From a virus: DNA of 42,718 bases. A model generated the notes under the pieces. That model saw only the letters and a list, made by a program, of their open reading frames with translations. It ran no database searches and was not told where the DNA came from. Below are positions 7,164 through 14,160 of this stretch, in pieces (within the stretch, counting starts at the first letter, position 1; each line of letters begins with the position of its first letter). The stretch is taken from positions 1 through 42,718 of the IMG/VR virus record IMGVR_UViG_3300022859_000007; one strand, written 5' to 3'. The translations under genes and the position numbers were made by a program.

Positions 7164-7517
7164 ATGCCAAAAACTCACCCTTTCTCAACTCAAATTGCCG
7201 GTGCCTACTACCGAGACTCCGCTGCCCAAACCGCCCTTGCAGAGGCTGATAGGGACACCGCTGTCCAACTCGTCCCAGAACCCGACAACCCATACGACTC
7301 CAACGCCATCGCGGTCTATGTAGAGCGTTACGTTGAAACATTCGACGAGGACGACGTGTACCAAAATGAACCCATAATCGAAACTCAACTCCATCAAGTC
7401 GGCTACATCCCTCGCAATCATTGCGAAAACGTACTCGTCATGCTCCCTACCCTAACCCGTATGTACATCGAGAACAGCACCCTTCACCTCGTCTACACGG
7501 ACCCCACCAGTGTCTGA
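7164..7517 (+). CDS. Stand-alone HIRAN-domain protein, 117 aa
   Basis: The HIRAN hallmarks are visible in order: a GAYYR-like N-terminal strand (13-17), VQLVPEPDNPYDSNAIAVY (35-53) and QVGYIPRN (about 79-86). HIRAN domains bind DNA ends or 3' termini in SNF2-type helicases such as HLTF; many phages and bacteria carry stand-alone versions of unknown role. Here the domain fills almost the whole protein, so it could recognise damaged or replicating DNA for a partner. An acidic insertion (ETFDEDDVYQNEP) separates the last two blocks. The ATG follows CTAGGAGCTACCAG. Confidence 0.8.
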   Translation: MPKTHPFSTQIAGAYYRDSAAQTALAEADRDTAVQLVPEPDNPYDSNAIAVYVERYVETFDEDDVYQNEPIIETQLHQVGYIPRNHCENVLVMLPTLTRMYIENSTLHLVYTDPTSV

Positions 7518-7740
7518 GCATTCCCTTGAACTAAACACAATGCTCGACACTGCCAACCGGGAGCCGTTCGGCCTACGCATAACCCTCGAAAACTACGATG
7601 CCGCCAACCTGCTCCGCCAAAAACTATACCGGACTCAGAACCCGTTTCTTGCCGACCTTGTAATTTCTGTAAAAGACAACGAACTCTGGTTGATAAAAAA
7701 GAGACCTGAGTCCTCCAACGAATCGGACATAACCCTATGA
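7510..7740 (+). CDS. Hypothetical protein, 76 aa
   Basis: The frame begins with a GTG at 7510 that overlaps the HIRAN gene end by 8 nt; an ATG at 7540 is a possible alternative, and neither has a strong ribosome site. The core (GLRITLENYDAANLLRQKLYRT ... LVISVKDNELWLIKK) suggests a small alpha/beta fold. Its stop overlaps the next ATG (ATGA). No family was recognised. Confidence 0.6.
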   Translation: MSEHSLELNTMLDTANREPFGLRITLENYDAANLLRQKLYRTQNPFLADLVISVKDNELWLIKKRPESSNESDITL

Positions 7741-7940
7741 GCAAAACCCGCCTTAGAAAACATACGCTCAACCTCCGGGACGGTGACTTCGAGTTCCTCA
7801 TAGACCGCTTCCCGAAAAGCGGAGCAGGGGTAGTCATACGCACACTAGTCTCCCGGCTGGTTGACTCCGTGAAAGACGAGCTTACTGACATCCCAACAAC
7901 CTTCGAGCAACTTGACCAACCGGAGATACACCTTGACTAA
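7737..7940 (+). CDS. Putative ribbon-helix-helix DNA-binding protein, 67 aa
   Basis: The short basic N-terminal strand (KTRLRKHTLNLRDGDFEFL) followed by two predicted helices (VVIRTLVSRLVDSV) has the size and pattern of a ribbon-helix-helix transcription factor, which would bind operators as a dimer. The match is by pattern, not a firm family assignment. It starts in an ATGA overlap. If it is a regulator, the paired AGGTATGGTT sites in the window are candidate targets; this link is inference only. Confidence 0.55.
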   Translation: MSKTRLRKHTLNLRDGDFEFLIDRFPKSGAGVVIRTLVSRLVDSVKDELTDIPTTFEQLDQPEIHLD

Positions 7941-8148
7941 TCCTGCCCCCAACATAGACATGGGCGAGCTTTTCGACCGCGACCCCATCAACCACACCTC
8001 CGAAGATATCCGCGCAATCATCGGGGAGTACCGCAAACTTAGAGTACGCTTCAACCAAACCGGCTCGACCAAGCCCAAGAAAGCCCCAGCTACGCCAAAA
8101 GCACTCAAGGGTCTCGACACAAACCTAGGCCTCGACATTAAACTTTAA
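7933..8148 (+). CDS. Hypothetical protein with TTG start, 71 aa
   Basis: A TTG at 7933 lies 7 nt after a GGAG ribosome site and overlaps the previous stop by 8 nt; no ATG is well placed except one at 7963, which would shorten the N-terminus. The product has an N-terminal acidic part and a basic Lys/Pro/Ala-rich C-terminus (KPKKAPATPKALKG). No family was recognised. It directly precedes the nuclease gene. Confidence 0.55.
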   Translation: MTNPAPNIDMGELFDRDPINHTSEDIRAIIGEYRKLRVRFNQTGSTKPKKAPATPKALKGLDTNLGLDIKL

Positions 8149-8204
8149 CACCTAAAAAGGAAACCGCTCATGCCAAGCGTAGCCCCAACCACAGAGACCC
8201 TCCA

Positions 8205-9143
8205 ATGACCACCACCTCCCCCCAACCCTTATCCACCAGCGGTTCATTCAACGAGTCCGGTGTCCAGTTCGTATGGGACAGCACCTCTCTCAAGTACGCC
8301 TTCAAATGCCCTCGCTATTATCAATACAAAATGATCGAGAACTACCGGCCACGGGGCAACTCAGTCCACCTCTGGTTCGGGGGACACTATGCCACCGCCC
8401 TCGAAACCTACCATAAACTTCGGGCCGAGGGCAGTTCCTTTGACGAAGCACTTGAGTCCATCATCCGCACTACCCTCATCGCCACCTGGGACTCCGAGAA
8501 GAACACCCCCGACACATTCTTAGACCCCAAGAAAACACGCCAATCTCTAATTAGAACAATCGTCTGGTACCTCGACGAGTTCCGTGATGACAAATTCTCT
8601 ACCGTCACCCTTGACTCAGGGAAAGCCGCTGTCGAGCTAACCTTCAAACTCCCCGTCGATAACGGCGTCCTATTCTCCGGTCACTTCGATCGCTTCTGCG
8701 AGGATGAGAACGGCGACCAATACGTCCACGATCAGAAAACTACCGGACAAACTCTATCCCCGTACTACTGGAAACAATTCTCCCCGGACGTGCAATTCTC
8801 CATGTATTCCTTCGTCGGCAAAGCTGCCTTCCACCTACCAATCAAGGGAGTCATTATCGATGCCGCACAGGTCGCAGTCGGCTTCACCCGGTTCGGGCGT
8901 GTCGAAGCCCTCCGCAGCGCCGCCATACTTGACGAGTGGTACGATGATTGCATGGATGTGATTGAGAAAACCCAAGCCTATACCAAGGCCAACCGGTTCC
9001 CGAAGAACACCGAGTCTTGCAACAACTTCGGGGGATGCGAGTTCCGATCGATCTGTGCCCGCGAGCCATCCCTACGCAAGAACTTCCTCGAAGCCGAGTT
9101 CCACACATCCGAGCCGCGTTGGGACCCATCCGTAGATCGTTAA
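8205..9143 (+). CDS. PD-(D/E)XK nuclease with Fe-S cysteines (Cas4/AddB-like)
   Basis: The nuclease core is visible as GHFDRF (Asp162) and HDQKTT (Asp176, Lys178), the D ... D-x-K signature of the PD-(D/E)XK superfamily. Cys35 (FKCPRYYQY) plus Cys272, Cys278 and Cys284 form the C ... C-x5-C-x5-C set that holds a 4Fe-4S cluster in Cas4 and AddB-type exonucleases. It probably resects DNA ends to make single strands for the annealing protein encoded next. At 312 residues it has the size of phage RecB-like exonucleases. No Cas1, Cas2 or repeats are nearby, so a CRISPR role is not supported. Confidence 0.85.
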   Translation: MTTTSPQPLSTSGSFNESGVQFVWDSTSLKYAFKCPRYYQYKMIENYRPRGNSVHLWFGGHYATALETYHKLRAEGSSFDEALESIIRTTLIATWDSEKNTPDTFLDPKKTRQSLIRTIVWYLDEFRDDKFSTVTLDSGKAAVELTFKLPVDNGVLFSGHFDRFCEDENGDQYVHDQKTTGQTLSPYYWKQFSPDVQFSMYSFVGKAAFHLPIKGVIIDAAQVAVGFTRFGRVEALRSAAILDEWYDDCMDVIEKTQAYTKANRFPKNTESCNNFGGCEFRSICAREPSLRKNFLEAEFHTSEPRWDPSVDR

Positions 9144-9153
9144 GGAGCCTACC

Positions 9154-9348
9154 ATGTTAAATGCCACCGTCCTATACTGGGACCACGCCAAAGAAATCTA
9201 CAAAATCGAACTCCGATCCGGGGAAACCTACGACTCCACCAACCCTAAAGACTGGGGACTTCCTTTCGAGGACCGTATCATCGCCGTCTTCCAACAAGCC
9301 TCCTTTCTCCAAGCATGGGTCAACGGAGTCCCGTCCCGCAAATACTAA
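9154..9348 (+). CDS. Hypothetical protein, 64 aa
   Basis: The ATG follows AAGGAGCC, 10 nt after the nuclease stop, and the next gene follows by 11 nt. The product looks like a small beta-rich domain (ATVLYWDHAKEIYKIELRSG) with a short helix. It lies between the nuclease and the Sak4-like ATPase, so a role in the same recombination step is possible; no family was recognised. Confidence 0.65.
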   Translation: MLNATVLYWDHAKEIYKIELRSGETYDSTNPKDWGLPFEDRIIAVFQQASFLQAWVNGVPSRKY

Positions 9349-9359
9349 AAGGAAAACCA

Positions 9360-10142
9360 ATGGCCAAATTATCAGAACACCCAGCCGCCAACTTCGCCAA
9401 GCTCCTCTACCTCGGAGACTCCGGCACGGGCAAAACAGGCTCCCTTGTCTCACTTGTCCAAGCCGGGTACAAGCTCCGCATCCTCGACCTCGACAACGGA
9501 CTCGACGCACTCCGCCAACACCTTGCCCAGATCGACCCAAAACTTCTTGACGAGGTGGACTACATAACAGTTTCCGACTTGATCAAATCCTCCCAAGCCG
9601 GACCGATCACCACCGCCCGAGCCTATTCCAAAGGTCTCAGCTTCCTCGACAAATGGGACGATGGCTCCAAGCCCGCCGAGTGGGGGAAAGACACAATCTT
9701 TGTCCTTGACTCTCTCACCATGTTCGGGAAGGCCGCATATGAGTGGGCCAAGTCCATGACCCCTAACGCCCGCGAGCAACGCACATGGTACTTCGCGGCA
9801 CAACAAGGCGTTGAGAAAGCTATCTCCCTTCTATGCGCGGACACCTTCAAGACAAACGTGATCGTAATAACACACGTTAACTACAAGGAAGTAACCGAGG
9901 GCGTTCACAAAGGCTACCCGTCCGCTATCGGCGCGGCACTTGGTCCCACCCTTCCTTCCTACTTCAACACAATGATCCAGTGCGAGGTAAAAGGTTCCGG
10001 GAAAAACGTCGCCCGAACAATCCAAACCCTCCCATCACCGATCATCGACCTGAAAAACCCTGCACCATTCAAGTTGGAGAAATCCTACCCGATCGCCTCC
10101 GGCTTGGCCGACATTTTCAAAGCCCTCAAGGCTTTGAAGTAA
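9360..10142 (+). CDS. Sak4-like RecA-fold ATPase (AAA_24 type)
   Basis: Walker A GDSGTGKT is at 19-26, and a Walker B strand (IFVLDS) is near 113-118, followed by a possible sensor region (NVIVITHVN). The layout and length (260 aa) match phage Sak4/AAA_24 ATPases, which act as single-strand annealing recombinases with RecA-like cores. The ATG at 9360 sits behind AAAAGGAAAACC; the frame is open to 9315, but that start lacks a ribosome site. Placement between a RecB-like nuclease and a probable single-strand-binding protein supports a recombination/repair module. Confidence 0.85.
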   Translation: MAKLSEHPAANFAKLLYLGDSGTGKTGSLVSLVQAGYKLRILDLDNGLDALRQHLAQIDPKLLDEVDYITVSDLIKSSQAGPITTARAYSKGLSFLDKWDDGSKPAEWGKDTIFVLDSLTMFGKAAYEWAKSMTPNAREQRTWYFAAQQGVEKAISLLCADTFKTNVIVITHVNYKEVTEGVHKGYPSAIGAALGPTLPSYFNTMIQCEVKGSGKNVARTIQTLPSPIIDLKNPAPFKLEKSYPIASGLADIFKALKALK

Positions 10143-10203
10143 TTGGCAGACTACGGGCCACCTGTCAATTCCCATCCCTTGCCCACCTATAGGAGAACTA
10201 CCC

Positions 10204-10683
10204 ATGTCCTCACGTTTTACAGACGGACTAAATGCAGCCGTAACTGAAATCGAAGCACCTCCCCGAGCACCTGCCGGAACATACGTCTTCGGAGCCAAGA
10301 AAGTGGACTTCGGTTCTGTCGCACAGGGCCGTTACGATACTGTCGATATTGTCCTCGGAGCGCTTGCCCCGCAAGACGACGTTGATACCGATGCCCTCGC
10401 TGAGGCAGGTGGCGTCAAAGCCATCACCCTCCGCAAACGCTTCATGTTCATCTCGGAAGACTCCGACGAAGCCGAGGTCAACCGCAAACGCACATGGTCC
10501 GATCTTCGGAACTTCCTCGAGAACCACCTCGGTATGGACACAGAAGACCTGTCTATGAAAGAAGCTCTCGAGGGATGCAAAGGTCTGCAATGCCTTGGCA
10601 CTGTCGGCCACCGCCCGGACCCGCAAAACCCTGAGCGTATCTACGTGGAAATCACATCCACCGCTCCGATCCTTGACGACTAA
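10204..10683 (+). CDS. Putative single-strand DNA-binding partner of Sak4
   Basis: The beginning (PAGTYVFGAKKVDFG...) followed by alternating strands and an acidic C-terminus (TSTAPILDD) resembles the OB-fold-type proteins that often follow Sak4-like ATPases in phages. Acidic tails recruit partners in single-strand-binding proteins. The assignment rests on context, size (159 aa) and overall pattern; no diagnostic motif was seen. The ATG follows TAGGAGAACTACCC. Two hairpins directly downstream probably end this transcription unit. Confidence 0.5.
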   Translation: MSSRFTDGLNAAVTEIEAPPRAPAGTYVFGAKKVDFGSVAQGRYDTVDIVLGALAPQDDVDTDALAEAGGVKAITLRKRFMFISEDSDEAEVNRKRTWSDLRNFLENHLGMDTEDLSMKEALEGCKGLQCLGTVGHRPDPQNPERIYVEITSTAPILDD

Positions 10684-10692
10684 CATCGAGTC

Positions 10693-10719
10693 GGTTACTG
10701 TTCTGGTCCCTCAGTAACC
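10693..10719 (+). repeat. Inverted repeat in intergenic gap
   Basis: GGTTACTG (10693-10700) and CAGTAACC (10712-10719) form a perfect 8-bp stem with an 11-nt loop, 10 nt after a stop codon. No T-tract follows. It may be an operator, an attenuator arm or a processing site. It sits 6 nt before a second, terminator-like hairpin. Confidence 0.55.
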
Positions 10720-10724
10720 CGATA

Positions 10725-10760
10725 GGGGGTGCAGGTTTTACTTTCCTTTCCCGCACCCCC
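10725..10760 (+). terminator. Hairpin terminator before the ParB-methylase gene
   Basis: GGGGGTGC (10725-10732) pairs with GCACCCCC (10753-10760), and the next GG/CC pairs beyond one mismatch extend it. GCCTTTTCTCC follows, giving a short T-tract. It probably terminates the recombination-gene transcript. Confidence 0.7.
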
Positions 10761-10787
10761 GCCTTTTCTCCAACCACGAGTCACCCT

Positions 10788-12164
10788 ATGTCCACAAAAT
10801 CAATCGCCTCCATCACCATAAACCGGGACACCCGGCAGCGCCGAGACCTAGGTGACCTCACCGATCTTGCCGCGTCAATAAACTCTATCGGCCTTATCAA
10901 CCCCATCGCCATCACCCGCGAGAACATCCTTATTGCAGGCGAACGCCGACTTACCGCTTGCCGAGATATTCTAAACTGGTCCGATATCCCCGTCACCTAC
11001 ATCGAAGACATGACAGAGGACGATCTGGAAAAGATAGAGCTGGACGAGAACATCCAGCGCAAAGACCTCTCATGGCAGGATCAAGTGCAAGCAGTCTCCC
11101 GGTTCTACGCTCTTTCCCCCTCCCTTGATGACGCCGCCCGTAAACTTAACTTCACCTCCAAGTACGTAACATCCTGCGTTCGCCTTGCCACTGCCATCGA
11201 TGAGGGCAACACCGCCATCGCCAACGCGGAAAGAATCTCCGTCGCCCGTAACCTACTCGAACGCTCCGATGCCCGGAAGCGTGCCGCTGAGTCTGAACAA
11301 CTTGCCCGCCTCACCAAGCCTAAGCCTAAACCTTCCCCCAAGGGCGGACCAATCCCCGTCACCCTCTCCGCTGACCAGATCAAAGCACGCCTTGCCGCTG
11401 GACAAAATGCTTTCGGGGAAGCTATAAAAGATAACAACCCTATACTCCAACCTTGGCAACAGGACGTTATTGACAGTCTCCCAGACCCATCCTCCCCCAT
11501 CCTCAACACCGACTTCCGCGAGTGGGCAACCGACTACACCGGAGACCCTTTCAACTTCATCCACTGCGACTTCCCCTACGGCATCAACGCGGACAAACAC
11601 AACCGTGGAGCCTCGGATAAATTCGGGGGCTACGCCGACACCGAGGACGTTTACTTTTCCCTAATCGATACCCTTCTCCTCAACCAACACACAATCATAT
11701 CCGAGTCCGCCCACATTCTATTCTGGTTTTCCATGGACTACTACGCGCAAACCATCGACCTCTTCCAAGACTTCGGTTGGACTGTCCTCTCCAAACCCCT
11801 AATCTGGTGGCGGTCCGACAACTCCGGCATCCTTCCCGACCCCAAGCGAGGTCCGCGCCAAGTATACGAAACCGCCCTGCTCCTATCCCGCGATGACCGC
11901 CCGATTGTCCGGGCCAAGTCCAACCTTATCGGAGCCCCGCAAGAAAAAACTATCCACATGAGCCAGAAACCTCTCCCCGTCCTCACCCACTTCTTCGAGA
12001 TGCTTGTGGATGAGAACACATCTATCCTCGACCCGACCTGCGGCAGTGCCAACGCCCTCATCGCCGCTGACAAACTCCGGGCTAACCGTTGCCTCGGTCT
12101 TGAGCGTGATCCCATCTTCGCCCAAGACGCAATGACAAATTGGAAAGAGTATGAAAATGAATGA
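10788..12164 (+). CDS. ParB-like / DNA methyltransferase fusion, 458 aa
   Basis: Residues 1 to about 130 are a ParB/Srx-type nuclease-like domain with the GERRLTA motif followed by an ENIQRKDL segment. After a basic Pro/Lys-rich linker, residues from about 215 carry a beta-class amino-methyltransferase: the catalytic DFPYG (DPPY-type motif IV), then near the C-terminus DPTCGSANAL (S-adenosylmethionine-binding motif I). The IV-before-I order marks the beta class (N6-adenine or N4-cytosine). Such fusions occur in many phages and may protect phage DNA from host restriction. The target site cannot be read from sequence, and no cognate restriction gene is seen. Confidence 0.85.
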   Translation: MSTKSIASITINRDTRQRRDLGDLTDLAASINSIGLINPIAITRENILIAGERRLTACRDILNWSDIPVTYIEDMTEDDLEKIELDENIQRKDLSWQDQVQAVSRFYALSPSLDDAARKLNFTSKYVTSCVRLATAIDEGNTAIANAERISVARNLLERSDARKRAAESEQLARLTKPKPKPSPKGGPIPVTLSADQIKARLAAGQNAFGEAIKDNNPILQPWQQDVIDSLPDPSSPILNTDFREWATDYTGDPFNFIHCDFPYGINADKHNRGASDKFGGYADTEDVYFSLIDTLLLNQHTIISESAHILFWFSMDYYAQTIDLFQDFGWTVLSKPLIWWRSDNSGILPDPKRGPRQVYETALLLSRDDRPIVRAKSNLIGAPQEKTIHMSQKPLPVLTHFFEMLVDENTSILDPTCGSANALIAADKLRANRCLGLERDPIFAQDAMTNWKEYENE

Positions 12165-12471
12165 AGCTGAACAAACTATCATCGAGCGTGAAACCACTCA
12201 TGGCCCTTACAGCGACACTTCCATAATAGCCCAAGGGCTCAAAAGAATTGTTCGCAACAAAAGTAGTAGTAAGATCATGCCCATCCAAGCCGAGTCCCTT
12301 GACATGATCTGCTCAAAGATGGCTCGCATCCTTTCCGGCAACCCGGACGAGCCTGACCATTGGAAAGACATTGCAGGCTATGCCTTGCTAGTCCATGACT
12401 CGCTTTGTGGTCTGGGCACGGCTTACCCTACAGCCGGCCCTGTTCCTTTTCCGAAAAGCCCTTCCGCATGA
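12151..12471 (+). CDS. DUF6378-like small protein, 106 aa
   Basis: The C-terminal part (LDMICSKMARILSGNPDEPDHWKDIAGYALLV) resembles the all-helical phage DUF6378 pattern, where a K-x-A-R-x2 ... D-x2-D-I-A-G-Y-A segment is conserved. The function of that family is unknown; the helical D-rich layout recalls MazG-like folds, but that is only a resemblance. The gene overlaps the methylase end by 14 nt and the following gene by 4 nt (ATGA), so it is translated in a coupled chain leading into the polymerase locus. Confidence 0.6.
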   Translation: MKMNEAEQTIIERETTHGPYSDTSIIAQGLKRIVRNKSSSKIMPIQAESLDMICSKMARILSGNPDEPDHWKDIAGYALLVHDSLCGLGTAYPTAGPVPFPKSPSA

Positions 12472-13472
12472 CCAAGCCTATCCTAATCCTCGGTGAGGCA
12501 TGGGGCAACCACGAGCGGCAGACCGGGCAATCATTCTCCGGTCCCGCTGGTGGCTTCCTACGTTCCCAGCTTTCCGCTGTCGGCATAGACTCCCGAGACT
12601 GTTACTTCACATCAGTCTTCCCCTTCCAACCGGATGGCGGGAAAATACTTTCCCTCTGCTCCACCAAACCCAATGCCGTCCCCGGCTATCCTGCCGCAAT
12701 CAAAACCAACTACATCTCCAAGGAATACGCCCCCTACCTCAAAGACCTATACACTACAATTCGCGAGGTCAACCCGAACGTCATCCTTGCCCTAGGCGGC
12801 CTCGCCACATGGGCGATACTTAAAAATGCTAAGATAAAATCTGTCCGGGGAGCGCCTGTCATTGGCGTAACCGGTCACAAAGTCCTGCCATCCTACAACC
12901 CCGGCGCAGTATTCCGGGACTACAAACTTCGCCCGATAGTCTTCTCCGACATAAAGAAACTCAAGCGCGAAATGATCTTCCCGGAAGTCCGCCGACCCCG
13001 CCGGGAGCTTTGGATCGAACCAACCCTTTCCGACCTCGCTGACTTCGAGCCGTACATCCTTGCCTCCAATGAACTAAGCGTAGACATTGAAACCAAAAAC
13101 CTCCAGATGACCTGCATTGGTTTCGCGCCCACTCCCGATCGCGCTATCGTCATCCCCTTCATAATCAACGATCGCGCCAAACAAAACTCCTACTGGCCCA
13201 GCCTTAACACCGAGCTTGCTGCCCTTGCATACGTCCGCAAATGGCTCGCACTTCCCAACACAGTCTTCGGGCAAAACTTTGTATACGACCTCGACTATCT
13301 CTGGACTAAGTACGGAATAACCTCGCCCAACTTCGGCCACGATACCATGCTTACCCATCACGCCATGCAACCCGAGATGGAAAAGGGCCTTGGCTTCCTT
13401 GCGTCGCTATACACCAACGAGCCTAGCTGGAAATTCATGCTGAAAAGTAGGACAATTAAAAAGGACTCCTAA
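12468..13472 (+). CDS. UDG-like domain fused to partial 3'-5' exonuclease (split PolA, part 1)
   Basis: The start at 12468 is set by the ATGA overlap with the previous gene. Residues 1 to about 170 resemble a family-4-type uracil-DNA glycosylase: GEAWG (9-13, where GEAPG is usual), a SGPAG loop and LPSYNPG (where HPS is usual). From about 200 a DnaQ-like exonuclease begins: Exo I DIET (Asp206, Glu208) and Exo II NFVYD (Asn270, Asp274). The chain stops soon after, before Exo III. The missing Exo III motif is at the N-terminus of the gene at 14099. UDG-polymerase fusions are known in phages; whether the altered glycosylase motifs are active is unclear. Confidence 0.85.
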   Translation: MTKPILILGEAWGNHERQTGQSFSGPAGGFLRSQLSAVGIDSRDCYFTSVFPFQPDGGKILSLCSTKPNAVPGYPAAIKTNYISKEYAPYLKDLYTTIREVNPNVILALGGLATWAILKNAKIKSVRGAPVIGVTGHKVLPSYNPGAVFRDYKLRPIVFSDIKKLKREMIFPEVRRPRRELWIEPTLSDLADFEPYILASNELSVDIETKNLQMTCIGFAPTPDRAIVIPFIINDRAKQNSYWPSLNTELAALAYVRKWLALPNTVFGQNFVYDLDYLWTKYGITSPNFGHDTMLTHHAMQPEMEKGLGFLASLYTNEPSWKFMLKSRTIKKDS

Positions 13473-13474
13473 CT

Positions 13475-13675
13475 ATGCTTATCCTACCCCAACACATCCA
13501 ACCCCTCGAAGTAAACCTAACTGAGCGAGACGGTCTTGTCGTCATCCAACTCTCCCGCCCGGCCACTGAGCTAACCTTCAACATCAACGACGCCCAAGAC
13601 TTTATCAGGCAACTTTCCGAGGTCACCCTCGACACGTACAACCGCCACCATCGGGGAGGAGACTACTCATGTTAA
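13475..13675 (+). CDS. Small inserted protein in polymerase locus, 66 aa
   Basis: The ATG follows AAAAAGGACTCCT, a good ribosome site located in the last codons of the exonuclease gene. The product is a small beta-rich protein (PLEVNLTERDGLVVIQLS) with an amphipathic helix (INDAQDFIRQLSEV). No family was recognised. Its stop overlaps the next start. It lies inside the DNA that separates the two polymerase parts. Confidence 0.7.
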   Translation: MLILPQHIQPLEVNLTERDGLVVIQLSRPATELTFNINDAQDFIRQLSEVTLDTYNRHHRGGDYSC

Positions 13676-14160
13676 CCCATCCAAACGTCAAGCACGATCT
13701 AATCTACCACGATCTAATCTACCTCGCCCAAGCCTACACCCACGTCGATCCTAAGGTGCGACAGGACCGATACGAGTACGCTTGCGGGGCAGTCGCTTAC
13801 TACGCGCTCAAAAACATCCCCGTCTTTTCCCCGATCGTCCACTGGCATGAGGTAAGCAAACGTTTCAACCTCCCCCATGACATAGACTTCTGGGAAACCC
13901 AGTGCCTATCCACCCTATCCCGCTGCACCCGGCTCCACCTTCTCCAACGTGACAATTGGCAAGCGTCCAACGGAGTCTTTGTCGAACTTAAACATGCCCT
14001 ATCCCTCTCCATCCCGGTCTACGTAATAACCTGCTTTAATGACTTTGCTAATCCAAAGCTCGTTCATACCCCCAGCATCATAAAGAAGATGAACTCCCAT
14101 GGTAAAGATAATTCAGAACGCGGACCTTACCGAGACTACCTTAAACCAGTTGACGATTGA
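13669..14160 (+). CDS. DUF1937-like protein inserted between polymerase parts, 163 aa
   Basis: IYLAQAYTHVDPKVRQDRYE, followed by VFSPIVHWHEV, DIDFWE and then VFVELKHALSLSIPVYVI, matches the DUF1937 family, related to the nucleoside 2-deoxyribosyltransferase fold (nucleotide or nucleotide-sugar binding). A catalytic role is not proven for the family. The core ends near residue 125; the remaining 38 residues look poorly conserved, and their codons overlap the polymerase start by 62 nt. The ribosome site is strong (GGGGAGGAG). The HDLIYHDLIY repeat near the N-terminus comes from a small direct DNA repeat (13697-13722). Confidence 0.75.
   Translation: MLTHPNVKHDLIYHDLIYLAQAYTHVDPKVRQDRYEYACGAVAYYALKNIPVFSPIVHWHEVSKRFNLPHDIDFWETQCLSTLSRCTRLHLLQRDNWQASNGVFVELKHALSLSIPVYVITCFNDFANPKLVHTPSIIKKMNSHGKDNSERGPYRDYLKPVDD

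Noticed and set aside
8205-9143. Cas4 of a CRISPR system
   Set aside because: No Cas1, Cas2 or repeat-spacer array is present; the neighbours are recombination genes.
13473-14098. Simple frameshift or sequencing error in one polymerase gene
   Set aside because: More than 600 nt of unrelated coding sequence separates the halves, which a base error cannot create.
13440-14130. Group I intron or intein explaining the split polymerase
   Set aside because: The insert is nearly all coding, with ribosome sites for both genes and no room for a group I core; no intein or homing-nuclease motifs were seen. Only an RNA test can fully exclude splicing.
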